Below, one piece after another: positions 62,067-64,000 of a stretch of 64,000 bases of DNA. Origin of the DNA: Hafnia alvei (GTDB lineage: Bacteria > Pseudomonadota > Gammaproteobacteria > Enterobacterales > Enterobacteriaceae); NCBI RefSeq assembly GCF_964063325.1, contig NZ_OZ061315.1:2480001-2544000 (forward strand), written 5' to 3'. The notes below the pieces were generated by a model that saw only the letters and a program-made list of their open reading frames with translations, searched no databases and had not been told where the DNA came from. A program made the position numbers and the translations under genes. The first letter of the stretch is position 1, and every line of letters begins with the position of its first letter.

Positions 62067-63317
62067 ATGGATACAATGAGAAGCATTCTAGGTATGGTGG
62101 TACTGTTGGCAATTGCATTTTTGCTATCAGTGAATAAAAAGAAAATAAGCATTCGTACCGTTGGTGCAGCGCTAATATTACAAATTATCATCGGCGGTGC
62201 CATGCTCTATTTCCCACCAGGAAAATGGTTGGCAGAACAGGCTGCTCTCGGCATACATAACGTCATGATTTATAGCGATGCTGGTAGCGCGTTTATTTTT
62301 GGTTCATTAGTCGGGCCGAAAATGGATAAACTGTTTGATGGTTCTGGATTTATTTTTGCCTTTCGTGTCTTACCTGCCATTATTTTTATCACTGCGTTAG
62401 TCAGCTTGCTTTATTATATAGGTGTGATGGGGATTTTAATCCGTATCTTAGGCGGAATTTTCCAGAAAGCACTTAACATTAGTAAAATAGAGTCTTTTGT
62501 CGCGGTAACCACTATTTTCCTTGGCCAAAACGAAACGCCCGCGATTGTAAAACCGTTTATTGACCGTTTGAATCGCAATGAGCTGTTTACCGTCATTTGC
62601 AGCGGGATGGCCTCTATCGCTGGATCGACGATGATTGGCTATGCCGGATTAGGCGTACCGATTGATTACCTACTGGCTGCTTCTCTGATGGCGATCCCTG
62701 GTGGTATTTTGTTTGCACGTATTCTGAGCCCCGCCACCGAAGCTTCTCTAATAACCTTTGATAATCTTTCGTTTACTGAAACTCCACCCAAAAGCTTTAT
62801 TGAGGCAATTGCAGCCGGAGCAATTGCCGGAATGAAAATTGCCGCAGGCGTAGCAACGGTCGTTATGGCGTTTGTCGCGATCATTGCTCTCATCAACGGC
62901 ATTATTGGTGGAGTTGGTGGTTGGTTTGGCTTCGGCCACGCCACGCTTGAAGGTATCTTTGGTTATATTTTAGCGCCGCTGGCGTGGCTAATGGGCGTCG
63001 ACTGGGGAGATGCCACGCTTGCAGGGAGTCTGATCGGGCAAAAATTGGCCATCAACGAGTTTGTTGCCTACCTCAGCTTTTCGCCCTATCTGCAAGCAGG
63101 CAGTGCGCTGGATACCAAAACCATCGCCATTGTCTCGTTTGCACTATGCGGTTTTGCAAACTTCGGCTCTATCGGCGTCGTTGTAGGCGCATTTTCTGCG
63201 ATTGCACCACAGCGCGCATCTGAAATTGCTCAGTTGGGACTTCGTGCACTGGCCGCTGCCACTCTTTCAAATTTCATGAGTGCCACCATTGCAGGTTTCT
63301 TTATCGGTTTTGCCTAA
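62067..63317 (+). CDS. nupX: Nucleoside transporter NupX (YeiJ), NupC family
   Basis: 416 residues, the same length as E. coli YeiJ/NupX. It is a concentrative nucleoside transporter with about eight to ten helices: SDAGSAFIFGSLVGPKMDKL, then IFLGQNETPAIVKPFIDRLN and GMASIAGSTMIGYAGLGVP are family motifs that bind nucleoside and cation. It imports nucleosides with protons or sodium. Its start codon follows AAAAGGTATTCATA. The 257-base gap from rihB suggests a separate promoter. A hairpin follows at 63320. Confidence 0.95.
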   Translation: MDTMRSILGMVVLLAIAFLLSVNKKKISIRTVGAALILQIIIGGAMLYFPPGKWLAEQAALGIHNVMIYSDAGSAFIFGSLVGPKMDKLFDGSGFIFAFRVLPAIIFITALVSLLYYIGVMGILIRILGGIFQKALNISKIESFVAVTTIFLGQNETPAIVKPFIDRLNRNELFTVICSGMASIAGSTMIGYAGLGVPIDYLLAASLMAIPGGILFARILSPATEASLITFDNLSFTETPPKSFIEAIAAGAIAGMKIAAGVATVVMAFVAIIALINGIIGGVGGWFGFGHATLEGIFGYILAPLAWLMGVDWGDATLAGSLIGQKLAINEFVAYLSFSPYLQAGSALDTKTIAIVSFALCGFANFGSIGVVVGAFSAIAPQRASEIAQLGLRALAAATLSNFMSATIAGFFIGFA

Positions 63318-63319
63318 AC

Positions 63320-63351
63320 AATAACGCGCCAGGCTTAGCTGGCGCGTTATT
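63320..63351 (+). terminator. Hairpin after nupX
   Basis: AATAACGCGCCAG and CTGGCGCGTTATT form a 13-base perfect stem with a 6-base loop; only a short T-rich tail (TAATTCATTTT) follows. Confidence 0.6.
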
Positions 63352-63416
63352 AATTCATTTTGTAGTGTGCAGCTATATCAAATCAGCAGCGTTTGCTGAC
63401 CTGTTCCACGGCCCTG

Positions 63417-64000
63417 TCATTTAATCGACATGAGAAAATTCAGCAAGGCTTCATTGACCCACTCAGGCTGCTCAAGCGTGCAAATATGACCCGCCTGAGG
63501 CACAACCAATTGCTTACAGTTGAGCATTTCAGCCATGAGATAGCCTTCTAATGGCGGTCTTGGCGCATCTTGTTCACCTGTGATCACCAACGCAGGCATC
63601 TTAAGCTCTTCCAACAATGGACAGTTATCGCCGCGCCCAAAGATCATGCGGCCAAGGGGTACAATACTTTGGCGTAAAACAGATTCTGGCATATGACTTA
63701 AATGTTCAGCTAATGCTTCCACCAAATGGGGCAGCGGTTCGCGGCGGAAAAACATTGGCGCGATTTGTTCAACGAGTACAGCAGGCACTTTGCCAGCTGC
63801 ATCAATCGCATTTAACATCGCATCATATTTCTTGAATGTCACTTCAGGTTCCAACCCAACAAAGGTGTCCATTAACACCAACGCTCGCACGCGTTCTGGA
63901 ACCATCGCCGCTAGCTCTACGCCCCACATTCCCCCCACAGACAGCCCGACGACAGCAAATTCATTGATATCCAGCGCATCCATGAGCGCTAAGTGATCGC
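63417..64000 (-). CDS. Alpha/beta hydrolase, partial (N-terminus beyond window)
   Basis: The minus-strand frame is open to the right edge and ends at 63417; about 193 residues are visible. VVGLSVGGMWGVELAAMVPE contains the nucleophile elbow Gly-x-Ser-x-Gly (Ser in GLSVGG). MPALVITGEQDAPRPP marks the Asp strand, and PQAGHICTLEQPEWVNEALL holds the catalytic His. It resembles 3-oxoadipate enol-lactonase-like or RutD-like hydrolases, but no substrate can be assigned. The ATG at 63983 is internal, not a start: residues DHLAL precede it in frame. Confidence 0.82.
   Translation of the reverse strand, partial: DHLALMDALDINEFAVVGLSVGGMWGVELAAMVPERVRALVLMDTFVGLEPEVTFKKYDAMLNAIDAAGKVPAVLVEQIAPMFFRREPLPHLVEALAEHLSHMPESVLRQSIVPLGRMIFGRGDNCPLLEELKMPALVITGEQDAPRPPLEGYLMAEMLNCKQLVVPQAGHICTLEQPEWVNEALLNFLMSIK

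Overview
The window is about 64 kb of chromosome from a member of the order Enterobacterales. Nearly every housekeeping gene has a close counterpart in Escherichia coli, often in the same order, but several junctions differ from E. coli. The combination (rsx-nth-dtpA-gstA block, cyn genes beside pdxY, copC-copD-yebY near an OmpC-type porin and yeiL-rihB-nupX) would fit Hafnia or a relative such as Obesumbacterium. That placement is an inference from memory of gene content; I could not run a comparison. No rRNA or tRNA gene, CRISPR array or complete mobile element was seen.

Layout. (1) 1-6.6 kb: the end of ydgK, the rsxABCDGE electron-transfer operon that keeps SoxR reduced, and nth translationally coupled to it. 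(2) 7.2-9.5 kb: dtpA and gstA. (3) 9.6-11.7 kb: a divergent cynR / cynTS cyanate-detoxification cassette sitting between gstA and pdxY, which are neighbours in E. coli. (4) 11.8-21.5 kb: pdxY, tyrS, pdxH, mliC, anmK on the minus strand, slyB, slyA, then ydhIJK and ydhL, in E. coli order. A PhoP-type promoter lies before slyB and a SlyA-type operator lies between slyA and ydhI. (5) 21.6-28.8 kb: an unnamed LysR regulator divergent from an atypical SDR protein, nemA with a NemR-type operator but no adjacent nemR, gloA, rnt, grxD, mepH and sodB. (6) 28.9-36.4 kb: ynhF, purR, a ynjCD-like ABC transporter lacking its binding protein, punR/punC and cfa.

(7) 36.4-45.1 kb: htpX, prc, proQ, msrC and the letAB lipid-transport pair, followed by the stationary-phase small RNA SdsR. 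(8) 45.4-49.0 kb: an AT-rich accessory stretch. It holds an IS3-family transposase remnant, an orphan RelE/ParE-like 93-residue protein, an uninterpreted gene remnant, and a porin split by a single extra G. (9) 48.4-57.8 kb: lipoproteins, kbp, yfcJ, osmE, a YidB-family gene, a short fimbrial-like protein, pfkB, the yebY-copD-copC copper genes and several very small ORFs that I read directly from the sequence. (10) 57.8-64 kb: an OmpC-type porin with an OmpR box and a candidate divergent MicF-like small RNA, then yeiL / rihB / nupX for nucleoside uptake and hydrolysis, and a partial alpha/beta hydrolase.

Functional themes. Redox and electrophile stress genes are rsx, nth, gstA, nemA, gloA, grxD, sodB and msrC. 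Envelope genes are slyB, mliC, letAB, the porins, prc, htpX, mepH and osmE. Purine and nucleoside genes are purR, punRC, yeiL, rihB and nupX. I did not find a convincing new multi-gene system. The best leads are the orphan toxin-like ORF beside the IS3 remnant, the frameshifted porin, the candidate MicF-like RNA and the unnamed small ORFs.
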